Part shown: positions 18,491 through 28,638 of the stretch, one piece after another
Layout: every line of letters starts with the position of its first letter
Numbering within the stretch: the first letter of the stretch is position 1
The notes under the pieces: generated by a model
The model's database searches: none
Told to the model about the DNA's origin: nothing
Seen by the model: the letters and a program-made list of their open reading frames with translations, nothing else
Assembly: GCA_000333855.2 (NCBI GenBank)
Contig: CM007315.1
Span: 1,339,274 to 1,376,628 of the forward strand
Direction: 5' to 3'
Length of the DNA: 37,355 nt
Source of the DNA: Endotrypanum monterogeii
Taxonomy: Eukaryota > Euglenozoa > Kinetoplastea > Trypanosomatida > Trypanosomatidae
Made by a program: the position numbers and the translations under genes

Positions 18491-19218
18491 AATGTGTTTT
18501 CCCCCGAAGTGGCTGTTGCGTAATGGGGAATAACACCGGCCCCAATTCAACGACCCGAAGATGATTGAAGTACAGCGGCTGAGAGGAAAGAACAGAGCTC
18601 CGAGCGCCTGGAGATTCTTCTGAACACAGAGTCACCGCCTCCGCGAAGGAGAACCGAGGTGAGTACGCCTCACACTACTTGATGAAGACTGAAGTTCGCA
18701 CCCGCCACGAAGACAGCAAGAGGGAAAAAAGCCAGCAGGTGGCGGCACAAAGAGAAAAAGCAGCAAAACAGAAAGGTGTATGCTCAGTGGCGGTGCATCA
18801 AAAATCATTATGTTTGGCATATGATGATCCACTAAAGGTACGCTCCGATCCTCTACACGGGTAGCGACCTCCAACAAAATAGGGGGATTCGTAACAGCAC
18901 CACCTACTGGAAGCGTGGAGATGGATCATAGCAGCACCAGGCCAAACACTAGTACAAACCATTAGATTAGCTCCTATATGCTCATCTTTGGAAATAGAGT
19001 CTACGCAATTCTCAACGCTGTGCGGGCCTGGGTGGGAGCAACGCCTGTGAACGCAATCTTCCTGGCCGCACACCACGCGTACAGCGACTGCACCCTGACC
19101 ATCAAGACACAAGAGAAAAAGAGGAGAACAGAACAGCGAAACAGAGAAAAACTATTGGAAGAGAATTCTCCTCGAACACTGCGGGCGAAACAAAAAGGGG
19201 GTGGAGGTCCTTGGTCCC

Positions 19219-21282
19219 TCACTCCTTCTGCGCAATAGTAGCAAGAACATGGTCGCTGCCGACAACATCCCCCTCCTTCACAAAGAAAGACACGTGGCCA
19301 CTCTGCAGAGCCTTTATAGAATGCTCCATCTTCATTGCCTCCAATATCATGATAACTTGTCCCTTCTCAACGAGGTCGCCGCTCTTCACGAGAAACTTTG
19401 ATACTTTTCCAGGCATCGGACTCAAACTCTTTGCCGAGCTACGCCCCACAGTCATTTCCTCACCAAAGCCTTCTGTCAACGGCAATAGGCGAATCTGGTG
19501 CAGCCCAAAGCTGCCGATTATTGTCACGTCGGCCTCGGTCACCACCGCCTCCACTGTGTGACGCATTCCATTCTCAAATAGGAAAGTGAAATCGTTCACG
19601 CTGCTCTTGAGGTCGCGGTGCTTCGCAGAAACGGGACCGGAGCCGACCGAAAACGATCCCACATGATCCCCCACAGTAAAAAAGATCTTGTGATAATTCG
19701 CACCCTCGGTGTGTAGACACACCTCGACTAGCTTGTTGTCAATGAAGAAGTGCACCGTGGCCTTTGTGTCGCCGTTGAGGCGAAACGCGCCGCGCCAATT
19801 ATCACAGCGGTGGAGGAGGCAAGCAGTGGCCGCCATGGCCGCCACCTCCGGTGTTACCGCTGGTGCTGTGAGCAGCTTCTTTTCGTGCTCGCTGATAAAG
19901 TTGGTGGTCACGCCGCCACGCTCGAACTCCGTCGCCTCGCAGCACCGCTTTAAGAATTCAATGTTTGTGTTGATGCCAGCGACCTTGTACTCACCCAACG
20001 CCTGCCGTAGCCTTGTCAGGGCCTCCTTTCGATCTCGACCCCAACAGACAACCTTTGCCAGCATGGGATCGTAATGAATGAGGACATTGTCGCCCTGGCG
20101 AAACCCAGTCTCCAGCCGCGTGTGCGTCGACCCACGCACCCCCTGGAAGGGCTCTCGGATGAACGTGAGTGGGCCACTCTCGGGAAGAAACCCTCTCTCC
20201 GGGGACTCCGCATAGACGCGTGCCTCAATACAAGAGCCGACCAACGAGATATCCTCCTGGGAAAAATTGAGTGGCCTCCCCATGGCCGTCTTGATCTGCA
20301 GCTTGACCAAGTCCAACGGCGCACCCTTAATACGACATACCTCCTCCGTGACAGGGTGCTCTACTTGCAGTCGTGTATTCATCTCCATGAAGTAAAATTC
20401 GCCAGTGCTCGTGTCGAAGATGAACTCCACTGTCCCCGCGCCAACGTACCCAACTGCCTTAGCAGCCTGCAATGCCACCTCACCGATGCGCTGCCGCATC
20501 TCCGTCGACAGGTGGGGTGCCGGAGCCTCCTCCAGGACCTTCTGATACCGGCGCTGCACGCTGCAATCGCGCTCAAAGAAGAAAACTCCCTTGCCGTGTT
20601 TGTCAAAAAAAATCTGGCACTCGATGTGCCGCGGCCTCTTCACGTAGCGCTCCAAAATGACACGGTCGTCTTTGAAAAAGTTTGTTGCCTCGCGCTTTGC
20701 ACTTTCCAGCATGAACAAAAAGTCTTCGGGCCGCTCCACAATTTTCATACCCTTGCCGCCACCACCTGCCACTGCTTTGATCAGCACAGGAAAACCCACC
20801 TTGTTTGCCACCTCCGCAAGAAAGCTGGCATTCTGGTTTTCGCCGTGGTATCCTGGCACACAAGGCACACCAGCAGCCTCCATGATGCGCTTGCTCTCAC
20901 TTTTCGACCCCATCGACGAGATAGCGAACGCCGGCGGGCCAATAAACTCGATGCCAGAGCGCGTGACAGCGTCAGCGAACTCTGCATTCTCCGAAAGAAA
21001 GCCGTACCCCGGGTGAATCGCGTCCACACCGAGCTGTCTTGCCACACCGATGATGTGACCACCGCGAAGATACGAGTTCACGGCAGGTGGGGGTCCAATG
21101 CAGACAGCCTCATCCGCCTCTAGAACGTGCTTTGCGTTCCGCTCTGCCTCGCAAAATAGAGCTACTGTGCGGATGTGCATCTCTCGGCATGTTCGGAAAA
21201 CACGGCATGCGATCTCACCCCGGTTTGCCACCAGAAGTTTCTCGACCTTCCGTTGGCAATAGAGAACTGTGCGGCGCAGCAT
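19219..21282 (-). CDS. MCCA: 3-methylcrotonyl-CoA carboxylase alpha (biotin) subunit
   Basis: A 687-residue biotin-dependent carboxylase subunit with biotin carboxylase, linker and biotin-carrier parts in one chain. The biotin carboxylase N-domain shows VANRGEIACR (18-27) and HPGYGFLSEN (90-99). The ATP-grasp glycine loop AGGGGKG is at 172-178 and the catalytic stretch MNTRLQVEHP at 301-310. The C-terminal biotinyl domain has EAMKMEH with the biotinylated lysine at K651. MCC carboxylates 3-methylcrotonyl-CoA in mitochondrial leucine breakdown. The sequence around residues 133-150 (MEAAGVPCVPGYHGENQ) and the total length fit MCC-alpha rather than acetyl-CoA carboxylase; propionyl-CoA carboxylase alpha is the main alternative. 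The basic N-terminus MLRRTVLYCQRK suits mitochondrial import, which supports this start over upstream codons. Confidence 0.92.
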   Translation of the reverse strand: MLRRTVLYCQRKVEKLLVANRGEIACRVFRTCREMHIRTVALFCEAERNAKHVLEADEAVCIGPPPAVNSYLRGGHIIGVARQLGVDAIHPGYGFLSENAEFADAVTRSGIEFIGPPAFAISSMGSKSESKRIMEAAGVPCVPGYHGENQNASFLAEVANKVGFPVLIKAVAGGGGKGMKIVERPEDFLFMLESAKREATNFFKDDRVILERYVKRPRHIECQIFFDKHGKGVFFFERDCSVQRRYQKVLEEAPAPHLSTEMRQRIGEVALQAAKAVGYVGAGTVEFIFDTSTGEFYFMEMNTRLQVEHPVTEEVCRIKGAPLDLVKLQIKTAMGRPLNFSQEDISLVGSCIEARVYAESPERGFLPESGPLTFIREPFQGVRGSTHTRLETGFRQGDNVLIHYDPMLAKVVCWGRDRKEALTRLRQALGEYKVAGINTNIEFLKRCCEATEFERGGVTTNFISEHEKKLLTAPAVTPEVAAMAATACLLHRCDNWRGAFRLNGDTKATVHFFIDNKLVEVCLHTEGANYHKIFFTVGDHVGSFSVGSGPVSAKHRDLKSSVNDFTFLFENGMRHTVEAVVTEADVTIIGSFGLHQIRLLPLTEGFGEEMTVGRSSAKSLSPMPGKVSKFLVKSGDLVEKGQVIMILEAMKMEHSIKALQSGHVSFFVKEGDVVGSDHVLATIAQKE

Positions 21283-21567
21283 TGCTACGAGGCGCACCGA
21301 AAATCGATGTGGAAAAGTAGATCGAATGCGCACCACACAATGAATGGTAATGACTAAGCAGATATGAAGTGGAAGAGTTGCGGCACGTGCGTGTTCTCGC
21401 ACGTACTTCTTAGCTTAATGATACTACAATAATTTTAAAAAGCGAAAGAGATGAAGAAAGCAGATGGTGTGAGGTACTGTACAAGTACAGCAAGGGGAGA
21501 AATAGGAGATAGTGTACGTAGCTCTTACGCGCAGCGGCACAACACAGCTGATCCAGCCTAACGAGAA

Positions 21568-21611
<44 letters not shown>

Positions 21612-21890
21612 ATGTGTGTGTACATATGCCTTTTTGTGTGTGTGCCATTCGGTCGCCTAACTGAAGCACATGAAACCGATATCACGATCATCCCCTTTAT
21701 TTCGCCAATCCGATATCTTAGAAGGGGACGCACAGCTGGAGATCGCTCCAACACGCATGATGTCTTCGTGTCATGAATTCTCATCACCCTCAAATAGGCG
21801 CCACTCAAGAAGCAAGTGACAGCAAGGAGCATCGCCTCCAGGGAAGCAAATAAAAAAAGAAACGACTCACGATGAATTCACCCGCGCCAC
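21283..21890. other. Intergenic region between MCC-alpha and monooxygenase-like genes
   Basis: About 610 bp with a TA/TG repeat at about 21,568-21,626. It holds the MCC-alpha leader and the 3' flank of the next gene. The pyrimidine tract for MCC-alpha splicing is less clear than for neighbouring genes. Confidence 0.7.
21568..21626. repeat. TA/TG dinucleotide microsatellite
   Basis: An alternating TA tract that changes to TG steps at its right end. This is the second large TA repeat in the window, similar in make-up to the one at 5156-5212. Confidence 0.95.
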
Positions 21891-23048
21891 TCACGAACTG
21901 ACGCTGCGCATCTCCAGCACTGTCGGCTCCCTCTCCAGCAAGGGATCAATGGCGAGGAAGTGCTCTGCGTCCTGCAAGTCACGTTGGAGGAGATTCGCCC
22001 GTTTCGAGATGGAGTCTTGCTCCGCCCCGCGTAGTAGAGAAGCTACGCTTCCTCGGTGATACTTCTTTCCATAAAATAGGCGACAAACCATGGACGCTTC
22101 CTCAATCATGCAGCGAGAGTTGTCGCCTCTCCACTCAAAAGGGTCGACGGGGAGGAGACCATCACCCAGCAGCCCAACGCGAAAGTGGGCCGCTTCGTCT
22201 CTGATAGCGGGCGTGGTCCCTGGTAAAATACACACAGAGCTGCTGCGCCTCTTGGAGTTTCGAATCACAGCCCTCAATGCGTCGTGCATACCATCGAGGG
22301 CTTCATCGAGTGACGAGTGCCTTGTGACGGTTCGGATCAGCCGCCAAGTACACTCAGAGGTACCGATGCGCCAACAGTGCAGAGCCATGCCGCCTCCTAC
22401 CACAATAGACACATCACACTTCTTGTCAAACAAGCAGCTCTCGTGCACCGTGTCGAGCTCGCACACCCCATGCTCCACGTCGAAAAGGACTGCCATTCGT
22501 GTTGGATCGCGCGCAACTAGCATTTCAGTGAAAGGGGTAGCCTTCGCCATGGTGATGATGGCCTCTGCATTGGTCCCCAGCCCATAGTCCTTGCGCAAGC
22601 ACCACGTGTTGCTTCCGTCGTTGTTTTCGTAGGCGTTGTGCGCCTCAGTAGCCCAGTCGATGGTACCGCCAAAACGCAGAAACTCTGAGCGGAGGACCCG
22701 CAGCAAAGCGCCCTCTGTGCACTGGTACGCCGGTTCGCCAGTCGCGCAACCAGGAAACGTACATCCTTCCCGCAGAAGTTTGAGGTCAGGGGAAAGAAAT
22801 CGCCACCCAAGAGCTGGGCGCAACACCGCAAGGATTTTTCTTTCCGTACATCCCAAGTCTACTAGAAGCTTCACAGTTTGACCAGTCACCACGCACCGCC
22901 GCGTCTCCGCGCGCTCGTACGACGGGCTTTGCCGCCGTTCGACAATGGTCACATTCGACTCTCGCCACCGCATGCCGACACCCATGGCATATGTCCCCAC
23001 ACAACCCCCCACGAGGATGACATGGCCCCACGGCTTCACGGCGTACAT
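21891..23048 (-). CDS. Divergent FAD-monooxygenase-like protein
   Basis: A 385-residue protein with the layout of a class A (UbiH/PHBH-type) flavoprotein hydroxylase. The N-terminus HVILVGGCVGTYAMG...VTIVERR (9-39) is a Rossmann beta-alpha-beta unit ending in the expected acidic residue E37, and LLGDGLLPVDPF (293-304) corresponds to the GD motif that contacts FAD. Two other hallmarks are lost: the GxGxxG loop reads G-G-C-V-G-T, and the Asp-Gly motif expected near 161-175 is replaced by AEAIITMAKAT. FAD binding or hydroxylase activity may therefore be weak or absent. Ubiquinone biosynthesis is a conceivable ancestral role but is not supported directly. The first codon is ATG and the fold begins within ten residues, so the start is secure. 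Confidence 0.65.
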   Translation of the reverse strand: MYAVKPWGHVILVGGCVGTYAMGVGMRWRESNVTIVERRQSPSYERAETRRCVVTGQTVKLLVDLGCTERKILAVLRPALGWRFLSPDLKLLREGCTFPGCATGEPAYQCTEGALLRVLRSEFLRFGGTIDWATEAHNAYENNDGSNTWCLRKDYGLGTNAEAIITMAKATPFTEMLVARDPTRMAVLFDVEHGVCELDTVHESCLFDKKCDVSIVVGGGMALHCWRIGTSECTWRLIRTVTRHSSLDEALDGMHDALRAVIRNSKRRSSSVCILPGTTPAIRDEAAHFRVGLLGDGLLPVDPFEWRGDNSRCMIEEASMVCRLFYGKKYHRGSVASLLRGAEQDSISKRANLLQRDLQDAEHFLAIDPLLEREPTVLEMRSVSS

Positions 23049-23407
23049 GATTGTTGCTGGGCTACCAACGCGAGAAGAAGGAGCAAAGATAGAAAAGAGT
23101 TACTTTGAAGCCGACTGATGTCACCCGAAGGGGAAGAGGGGCCAGCAAGCACTGCGAGTACTAGAGGCGCAGCGATTTCTGCAGCAAGGTGACGATTTAA
23201 GGAAAAGGGAAAATAACGCAAAGAAGAACGCAACGACGCTGCCGAGGTGAGAAAAGTGGAACGTCCTGAAATGGCCCTCACACGAAATCCCGCGGAAGAT
23301 GCTCCTGGGTGTTCAGATGCACCTCTGCTTACATTTTCAAATTTTCTCTTTCACCGCTACACTGTGAGTCTATGTACATCAAAGTGGTTATGAGTGTGCC
23401 AATATCA
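23049..23407. other. Intergenic region between monooxygenase-like and roadblock genes
   Basis: About 360 bp with no distinct repeat or gene; leader of the left gene and 3' flank of the roadblock gene. Confidence 0.65.
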
Positions 23408-23779
23408 TCACGCGTCACCCAACACGCACCGCCCACTAACCTCCTGGACGACCACCATCGTGTATTCTTTGTTCGCGTCGGGTGCAACAAGTATGTCGAC
23501 AGTACCGCAGCTAATTCGGAGAAACTTCATCTCGTCTTTCCAGTCTATAGTTCGGACAGTGGTAGTTGTGAGGTCAATAAATCCTTTCAGAGTGCCAGCG
23601 TAGCGATGTGCTTCCCTGGAGCTACCATGAAACCCCGCAAAACTAAGAACCGTTCCCCTTGATGAATCGATGATGAGGTAACCCAACACCCCTTTGTGCT
23701 GAGCAATGCGATTCAGTGTATCTTCCACATTTTGAAGGTGCACCTCACGCTCCGCCGCCGCTGCGTTGGCTCTGTTCAT
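23408..23779 (-). CDS. Roadblock/LC7 dynein light chain
   Basis: A 123-residue protein with the single alpha/beta roadblock fold. An N-terminal helix (VEDTLNRIAQHKGV) leads to the strand GYLIIDSSRGTVLSFAG, a long central helix (EAHRYAGTLKGFIDL), then the strands around MKFLRISCGTVDILVAPDANKEYTMVVVQ. This order and length match dynein light-chain roadblock, which dimerises and binds dynein intermediate chains in cytoplasmic, axonemal or intraflagellar-transport dynein. The first true ATG in frame is at 23,779; five residues further upstream would need a GTG. Which dynein it serves cannot be read from sequence. Its neighbour upstream in the array is an axonemal WD-repeat protein, though neighbours in these arrays need not be functionally related. 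Confidence 0.85.
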   Translation of the reverse strand: MNRANAAAAEREVHLQNVEDTLNRIAQHKGVLGYLIIDSSRGTVLSFAGFHGSSREAHRYAGTLKGFIDLTTTTVRTIDWKDEMKFLRISCGTVDILVAPDANKEYTMVVVQEVSGRCVLGDA

Positions 23780-24231
23780 CGAGTACTGTAGCACAAGGCA
23801 CTGAGAAGAGCAGAAATAAATGTGTGAGGAGTGGTATAAAAAAATGGACGAAGAGAGTATGGAAAAGATGAGTTTTCATCTTCAAGCATCGACGTAGGGA
23901 GCCCCCCGCTCCACCACCACAACAACAAACCTAGGACACATATTGCCATGACAAGCGACTGGCAGAGCACCTGCGCTAAACCACCAGGGTCGAGGAAGAC
24001 TATGCAGCTAGACAGATGTTCTTCAACTAATTCGGAGACGGTGAAATAAAACCTGGATTCCGTATTCTATCGTACATCCAACGTCCGAGGCACAGAGACC
24101 AATCGTCTGACCAAAAGAAAACCCGTAAAAAGAAAAATGCAAAACAACAGAACCCTCGTATTATGTACATCACCTGGGAGAGGTACGCCTACAAAAAAAA
24201 ATACATAGGCACACACGAGCAAAAGACGTCG
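23780..24231. other. Intergenic region between roadblock and CFAP43/44-like genes
   Basis: About 450 bp holding the roadblock leader and the 3' flank of the large WD-repeat gene. Nothing else is visible. Confidence 0.65.
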
Positions 24232-27200
24232 CTAGCGCGTCTGTTTCGATACAACAGTAAAAGATGGGAACGTCCGCTCTCGCAACCGATCCACCTCGAG
24301 CTTCAATCGAACAAGCTCCTCCTGCTGCGACCGCGCGAGCTCCTCAAGCTCGCTGGTGAGAAACATCTCCCTCGCTCGCACCGAACTGCTGCCCGCACCG
24401 TCGGCACGCGCCTCTGTCAACCGGAAAACGGCGGAGTTCGCGTGTACTGTTTGGTTAAGGCTGTCGCGCTGGGCACCGACTATTGTGTTCTCTGTACCAC
24501 GCTCCGCGATCTGGCCCTTGAGTCGGCGTCCAAGGTTCCTCAGCTCCTCCACCTTTCGCCTCATGTTCGTCTCCACAACGTCTATGTGCTTCTGAACTTT
24601 TGCGAGAATCTTCTCCTCCGACAGATCTTCCCCGCCACTCAGCCACTCCTGCATCTGACGGGTGACACAAAGAGTGTGCAGCTGACGAAGCTCAAGCTGC
24701 AGAGTCCCTGCGCTGTACTTCAGCCGCTCCCTTTCCCACTCCAGCAGCTTGATCAACTTCCGGCGCGCAAAGACCTTATTCAGAAACAAGCGACTCTCGG
24801 CGTCGCTTTGAAGAATAAGTTCATTGTACTGTGCCACGTCATCGCGCCATCGCAAGTTGGAAGTTGAAAACGACGTCGCCGTGTTGGCACCTTCGTCCTG
24901 GACCTGGCCCTGGTACAACCGCCAGAGAGCGTAGACATCAAGAAGACGTGGTACAGAGTTGCTGCGGACGGCGTCCATCTCCTTCTCAGCAGCGTCTACC
25001 TCCCGCGCAATGAAATCGCGATCTTCCTGCGCCTCCTCTACGTCCCTAAGATAGCGCTGCACTTCTGCACCGGCATCATCGACCAGGTGCTGTAGCTCAG
25101 CCAACGTCTGACAATGACCGCAAAAAGTTGCCCACAGATCAGCCGTGCAATCCGCTGCGGGTGTGTCAGGATCCGGCAGGGGTGCCTTTCCACCCTCGAA
25201 GCGGCGCTGCCAACGAAGAAATCGCCGGTACAGCTTCTCGCCCGCGGCGCTGTCGTCAAACGGTGATGAGCCGGCAACGCTTTCCGCGTAGCCACTCGTC
25301 TTTCTCTGTGTCGTCGCTAGTTGAGCCTGCGCCGCAGTGAGCAAGCGCTTTTGCTGCGCCACTGCTGATTCTGCGGCTGCCAGTCGATCACAAAGAGCCC
25401 CACGCTTGAGAGCAAAAGTTCGGTACTGCCCGTAAGCAGCGCTGACGCACAATCGGTGTTGAAAAAGTACGGCGAGCTGCAATTCTGCCTCGTCGATCTC
25501 CTCGACCATGCTCAGTCGGAACTCGCGGATCTGGCGAAGCTGCTCGTCTAGCTTTGCTGCCGTATCACGGTTCTTTTCCTGGAGCGACTTGAACTCGCTC
25601 CGCAGCGCATCCCTCTTCGCCTCCACAGCATCAGTTTCTTCTTTCAGTCTCTTCGTGTAGGCTTCGATGATGCGAACCTGCTCCTCAGTGCGCTCCTCTG
25701 GAGGAACGAAGGAGTCGCGCGTGTCATCAATGAAGTCTGGCAACGGCACATGCACTTCAAGCCGCACAACCTCCTTCTCCAGGCCATCCATCCAGAGGTG
25801 TAACGCCGCCTCGTCCACCACAGACACAACAGCTGCCCCCTTGGTAGGAGCGATGAGCGCCTGCGCCTCGGCGCTCAGCTCTCGATCTTCAACTTCAAAT
25901 ATTGAGTTGGGGTTCTCCTCAGGGCTCACGATTGGTGTGAAGAGAGGTTTGGGGAAACCGCCCAACTCTTTTCCAATGCTAACGCACCGCAGTGTTCGCT
26001 CCTCCACCTCAGCGACAGACTGCCTCTTCAGGTCCTGCAAGTAAGCAAAGCGGTCGTTAAAGGCGTCCTTGAGCGCCAACAAACGGCCTCTGACGAGGAG
26101 AGACTGGAGTACCATGCGACTCTGGGTGTACGCATCTGCATCGCTCAACATGAAGGCATCGTAGTCTTCAACACCACGAGGAAGGCCAGCCTCGAGCGTT
26201 GCAGTCTTTGATACAAGTTGCAGGCCAGGTGGTGTACTTCGACCAGTAGACACCTTTTGTTGTAGATGACGGAGAAACAAGGCTTTGCGGGAGAGTGACT
26301 CCTCGGCACGTGTCCTGGAATGGATGTGGAAGTTGTGGACCTCGAGCTCGGTGGTATTCATGCTCACCACCTTCACACGCTCTACTTCCATCGCTTCACA
26401 GCAGCGCTTTCTGATCGTTTCCTGAAGATACTCGTTTAGGATACTGCGGTAGTAGTGCCCTTCACGCATATTAAAGATGGCGCTTTCGCATTCAGCCACA
26501 AACTGATCGCGCTGGGTCGACGTCAAGAAAGCCTCAAGAGGGACCTCCGTGTCGTTGTCACTCATCGCCTTTGTCCACAGCTCGCGTGCATGAGCTATCT
26601 CACGCAGAAGCGCCTCCCTCTCCGGCCCCACGTCGCTTGCTTGAGCGGCGTACACCTCGTCGCCACCGGTGCGCGCTCCCTGTGCCTCTACGCACGTCCA
26701 CTGAGGCACCCGCCACGTCACCCGTGCACCTTGGGCTTTCAATGCGACACACTGGATAACGCCGTCGTCACCACCACAGACTAGCAAGTCCCCATCATCA
26801 GATGTGGCCACCGTCGTGATACCCCCGCGGAACGCAGAACGGACGGTGTGCATCCATAGCGACTTCCGCTTTTCTCGCGAGGGGGGTATCGGGGTCATTT
26901 TCACCTGGTACGGTGTCAAATCACGTGCAGTGATACTTCCATCTCGGCCGCATGAGACCACCGTTGTATCGTTGAGACGCAAGAGGCAGCTGCCGCCGCT
27001 GTTGTGGTCATGAATCAAAAACAAAGGCCGCGATACCTTTATGTCGCCCTCGTACAGGCGGTCAAGCATGTAAACCTTGGAGTCATGATCTGCCGAGTGG
27101 ACAAAAAGGTTGAGAGCATCAGGGGATACGTAGCACACGAGCAAGTCCGTGACTGGGAAATCCAACCGCCAAGAGTTGCGTACTAGTGTTTCTGGGGCGT

Positions 27201-28638
27201 GCTCTGTATCGGCGTCACCACAGCTCGGCGCCTCCATAAGAAAAGTATCACCATTTGTGCACATAACCAGTAGACTTACTTCGCCGGGGATCCACCGTCC
27301 CAACGAGATTGACGCAAGGAGAGGGGCACGAACTATTCCGATGTCCTCCACGTTGTCACCGACGTATTTCAAAAAACGAAATGCACCCTTGCCAAAACAC
27401 GCTAGAGTCCCAAGCCCATCCGCCTCAAGAAAGGTAAGAGTGCAGTCCTGGAATCTGTGAACCCATGCCTGTTTCCCATGAGCGCAGTCGAAGCAGCACA
27501 CGGTGGCATCCTCGAAGAGGATCGCAATCTGGGAAGAGTTCAGCACGCACGCATGCACCGCCGCTCTGTCCCCGCAGCAGGACGGAAAAACGGTAATACT
27601 TCCCTTCTCGTAAAGGGCCACGCTACCATCTCGTGAAACCCAGACAACCGTCGTTCCACCCTTCACAGAAAGACACTTGAGCGTCGAAGCTTCTCTACAG
27701 CCCCTCACAAGGCGCGAATCCACAGCCCCGCTGCTGTCTGTGAAAGGGACTACCACAGCGAGCAAGCCAGTCTGCGTACTCAGCAAGAGCTCCCCCGTGC
27801 CCATGTCGACGATGCGACTAGGGCACGAGGGCAGGCGACCAAGAAAGCGACTGTCGTGGGAGCCATTAGTCAAGTCGATGGAGAGGAGGTTCCCTGAGCG
27901 TGTAAAGATGAAAGCCGTGTCGTCCCGCACAAGCATCGACGCTGCGTCTTTTGCTAATGGAGCTTCACAGATCTCCCGGCGTGACTGGCTTTCGTGTGAG
28001 TAGAGATGAACAGAGCCTTCAATTGTGGTGTAGCATACCCTGTCCAGTCCTGCTGCGCAGAGGCTCTCTACATGCGCATCCAGAGAGAAGCACTTCTGAT
28101 AACTGTCGTTATCCCCTGTGTGTGTGTAGCCAACAATATAGTCGTCTGTGCATATGGTGACACAGATCATCGAGTCTGCACCGCCAGCGATTAGATGCCT
28201 CGGCACCTCGCTGTACTGAAGAGAAATGCGATGTACAAAACTGTAGGTGCCATTACGCGTGCTTTGGCGGAAAATCCTCACAGATGTCTCAGGGACGGTT
28301 GAAGCGACAAAAAGCTCGGTCGCATGAGTCGAAAAGACCATATCCGTGACACCTACCGAGATATCAGTTTCAAGGACACCGAGGCTCTGCAAAGAGGAGG
28401 CATCGAAGAAATTCAGAGCAACATGCAGACGCTTCTCTGTCAAACACAACACCCCTGCAGAGCTGACCACAACTTTATCTAATGTGTACTTCCCACTGGG
28501 AAATGGAAACCATAAGTGCTCGTCTCCGCTTTCCGCAATGACTACTCCGTTGTCAGTTGGAACAAAGAGGCGGTTCCCATGAATCGCAAACGTGGCGGGT
28601 GCGTTGCACCCGATCACTCGTGCGATGTTTTGTATCAT
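24232..28638 (-). CDS. CFAP43/CFAP44-like WD-repeat axonemal protein
   Basis: A 1468-residue protein. The N-terminal half (about 1-640) is made of beta-propeller repeats, with WD-like strands such as TTVVWVSRDGSVALYE, DTTVVSCGRDGSITARDL and DGDLLVCGGDDGVIQCVAL. The C-terminal half (about 650-1468) is mostly charged coiled coil. Around residue 740-755 the segment RKRCCEAMEVERVKV resembles the conserved block that follows the propellers in CFAP43 and CFAP44. Those proteins form the tether of the inner-arm dynein f motor domains on axonemal doublets and are needed for flagellar beating. I lean to CFAP43 from that block, but CFAP44 is not excluded. The start is the first ATG; a few upstream residues would need GTG. 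Length is a little below animal CFAP43. Confidence 0.75.
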   Translation of the reverse strand: MIQNIARVIGCNAPATFAIHGNRLFVPTDNGVVIAESGDEHLWFPFPSGKYTLDKVVVSSAGVLCLTEKRLHVALNFFDASSLQSLGVLETDISVGVTDMVFSTHATELFVASTVPETSVRIFRQSTRNGTYSFVHRISLQYSEVPRHLIAGGADSMICVTICTDDYIVGYTHTGDNDSYQKCFSLDAHVESLCAAGLDRVCYTTIEGSVHLYSHESQSRREICEAPLAKDAASMLVRDDTAFIFTRSGNLLSIDLTNGSHDSRFLGRLPSCPSRIVDMGTGELLLSTQTGLLAVVVPFTDSSGAVDSRLVRGCREASTLKCLSVKGGTTVVWVSRDGSVALYEKGSITVFPSCCGDRAAVHACVLNSSQIAILFEDATVCCFDCAHGKQAWVHRFQDCTLTFLEADGLGTLACFGKGAFRFLKYVGDNVEDIGIVRAPLLASISLGRWIPGEVSLLVMCTNGDTFLMEAPSCGDADTEHAPETLVRNSWRLDFPVTDLLVCYVSPDALNLFVHSADHDSKVYMLDRLYEGDIKVSRPLFLIHDHNSGGSCLLRLNDTTVVSCGRDGSITARDLTPYQVKMTPIPPSREKRKSLWMHTVRSAFRGGITTVATSDDGDLLVCGGDDGVIQCVALKAQGARVTWRVPQWTCVEAQGARTGGDEVYAAQASDVGPEREALLREIAHARELWTKAMSDNDTEVPLEAFLTSTQRDQFVAECESAIFNMREGHYYRSILNEYLQETIRKRCCEAMEVERVKVVSMNTTELEVHNFHIHSRTRAEESLSRKALFLRHLQQKVSTGRSTPPGLQLVSKTATLEAGLPRGVEDYDAFMLSDADAYTQSRMVLQSLLVRGRLLALKDAFNDRFAYLQDLKRQSVAEVEERTLRCVSIGKELGGFPKPLFTPIVSPEENPNSIFEVEDRELSAEAQALIAPTKGAAVVSVVDEAALHLWMDGLEKEVVRLEVHVPLPDFIDDTRDSFVPPEERTEEQVRIIEAYTKRLKEETDAVEAKRDALRSEFKSLQEKNRDTAAKLDEQLRQIREFRLSMVEEIDEAELQLAVLFQHRLCVSAAYGQYRTFALKRGALCDRLAAAESAVAQQKRLLTAAQAQLATTQRKTSGYAESVAGSSPFDDSAAGEKLYRRFLRWQRRFEGGKAPLPDPDTPAADCTADLWATFCGHCQTLAELQHLVDDAGAEVQRYLRDVEEAQEDRDFIAREVDAAEKEMDAVRSNSVPRLLDVYALWRLYQGQVQDEGANTATSFSTSNLRWRDDVAQYNELILQSDAESRLFLNKVFARRKLIKLLEWERERLKYSAGTLQLELRQLHTLCVTRQMQEWLSGGEDLSEEKILAKVQKHIDVVETNMRRKVEELRNLGRRLKGQIAERGTENTIVGAQRDSLNQTVHANSAVFRLTEARADGAGSSSVRAREMFLTSELEELARSQQEELVRLKLEVDRLRERTFPSFTVVSKQTR

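Larger units (their letters stand above)
18396..19218. other. Intergenic region between PEMT and MCC-alpha genes
   Basis: About 820 bp: the PEMT leader with its CA repeat, then the 3' flank of the biotin-carboxylase gene. No other gene is visible. Confidence 0.7.

Noticed and set aside
20074..21123. Plus-strand open frame of 349 codons antisense to MCC-alpha
   Set aside because: It mirrors a GC-rich real gene, shows no protein family, and opposes the transcription direction.
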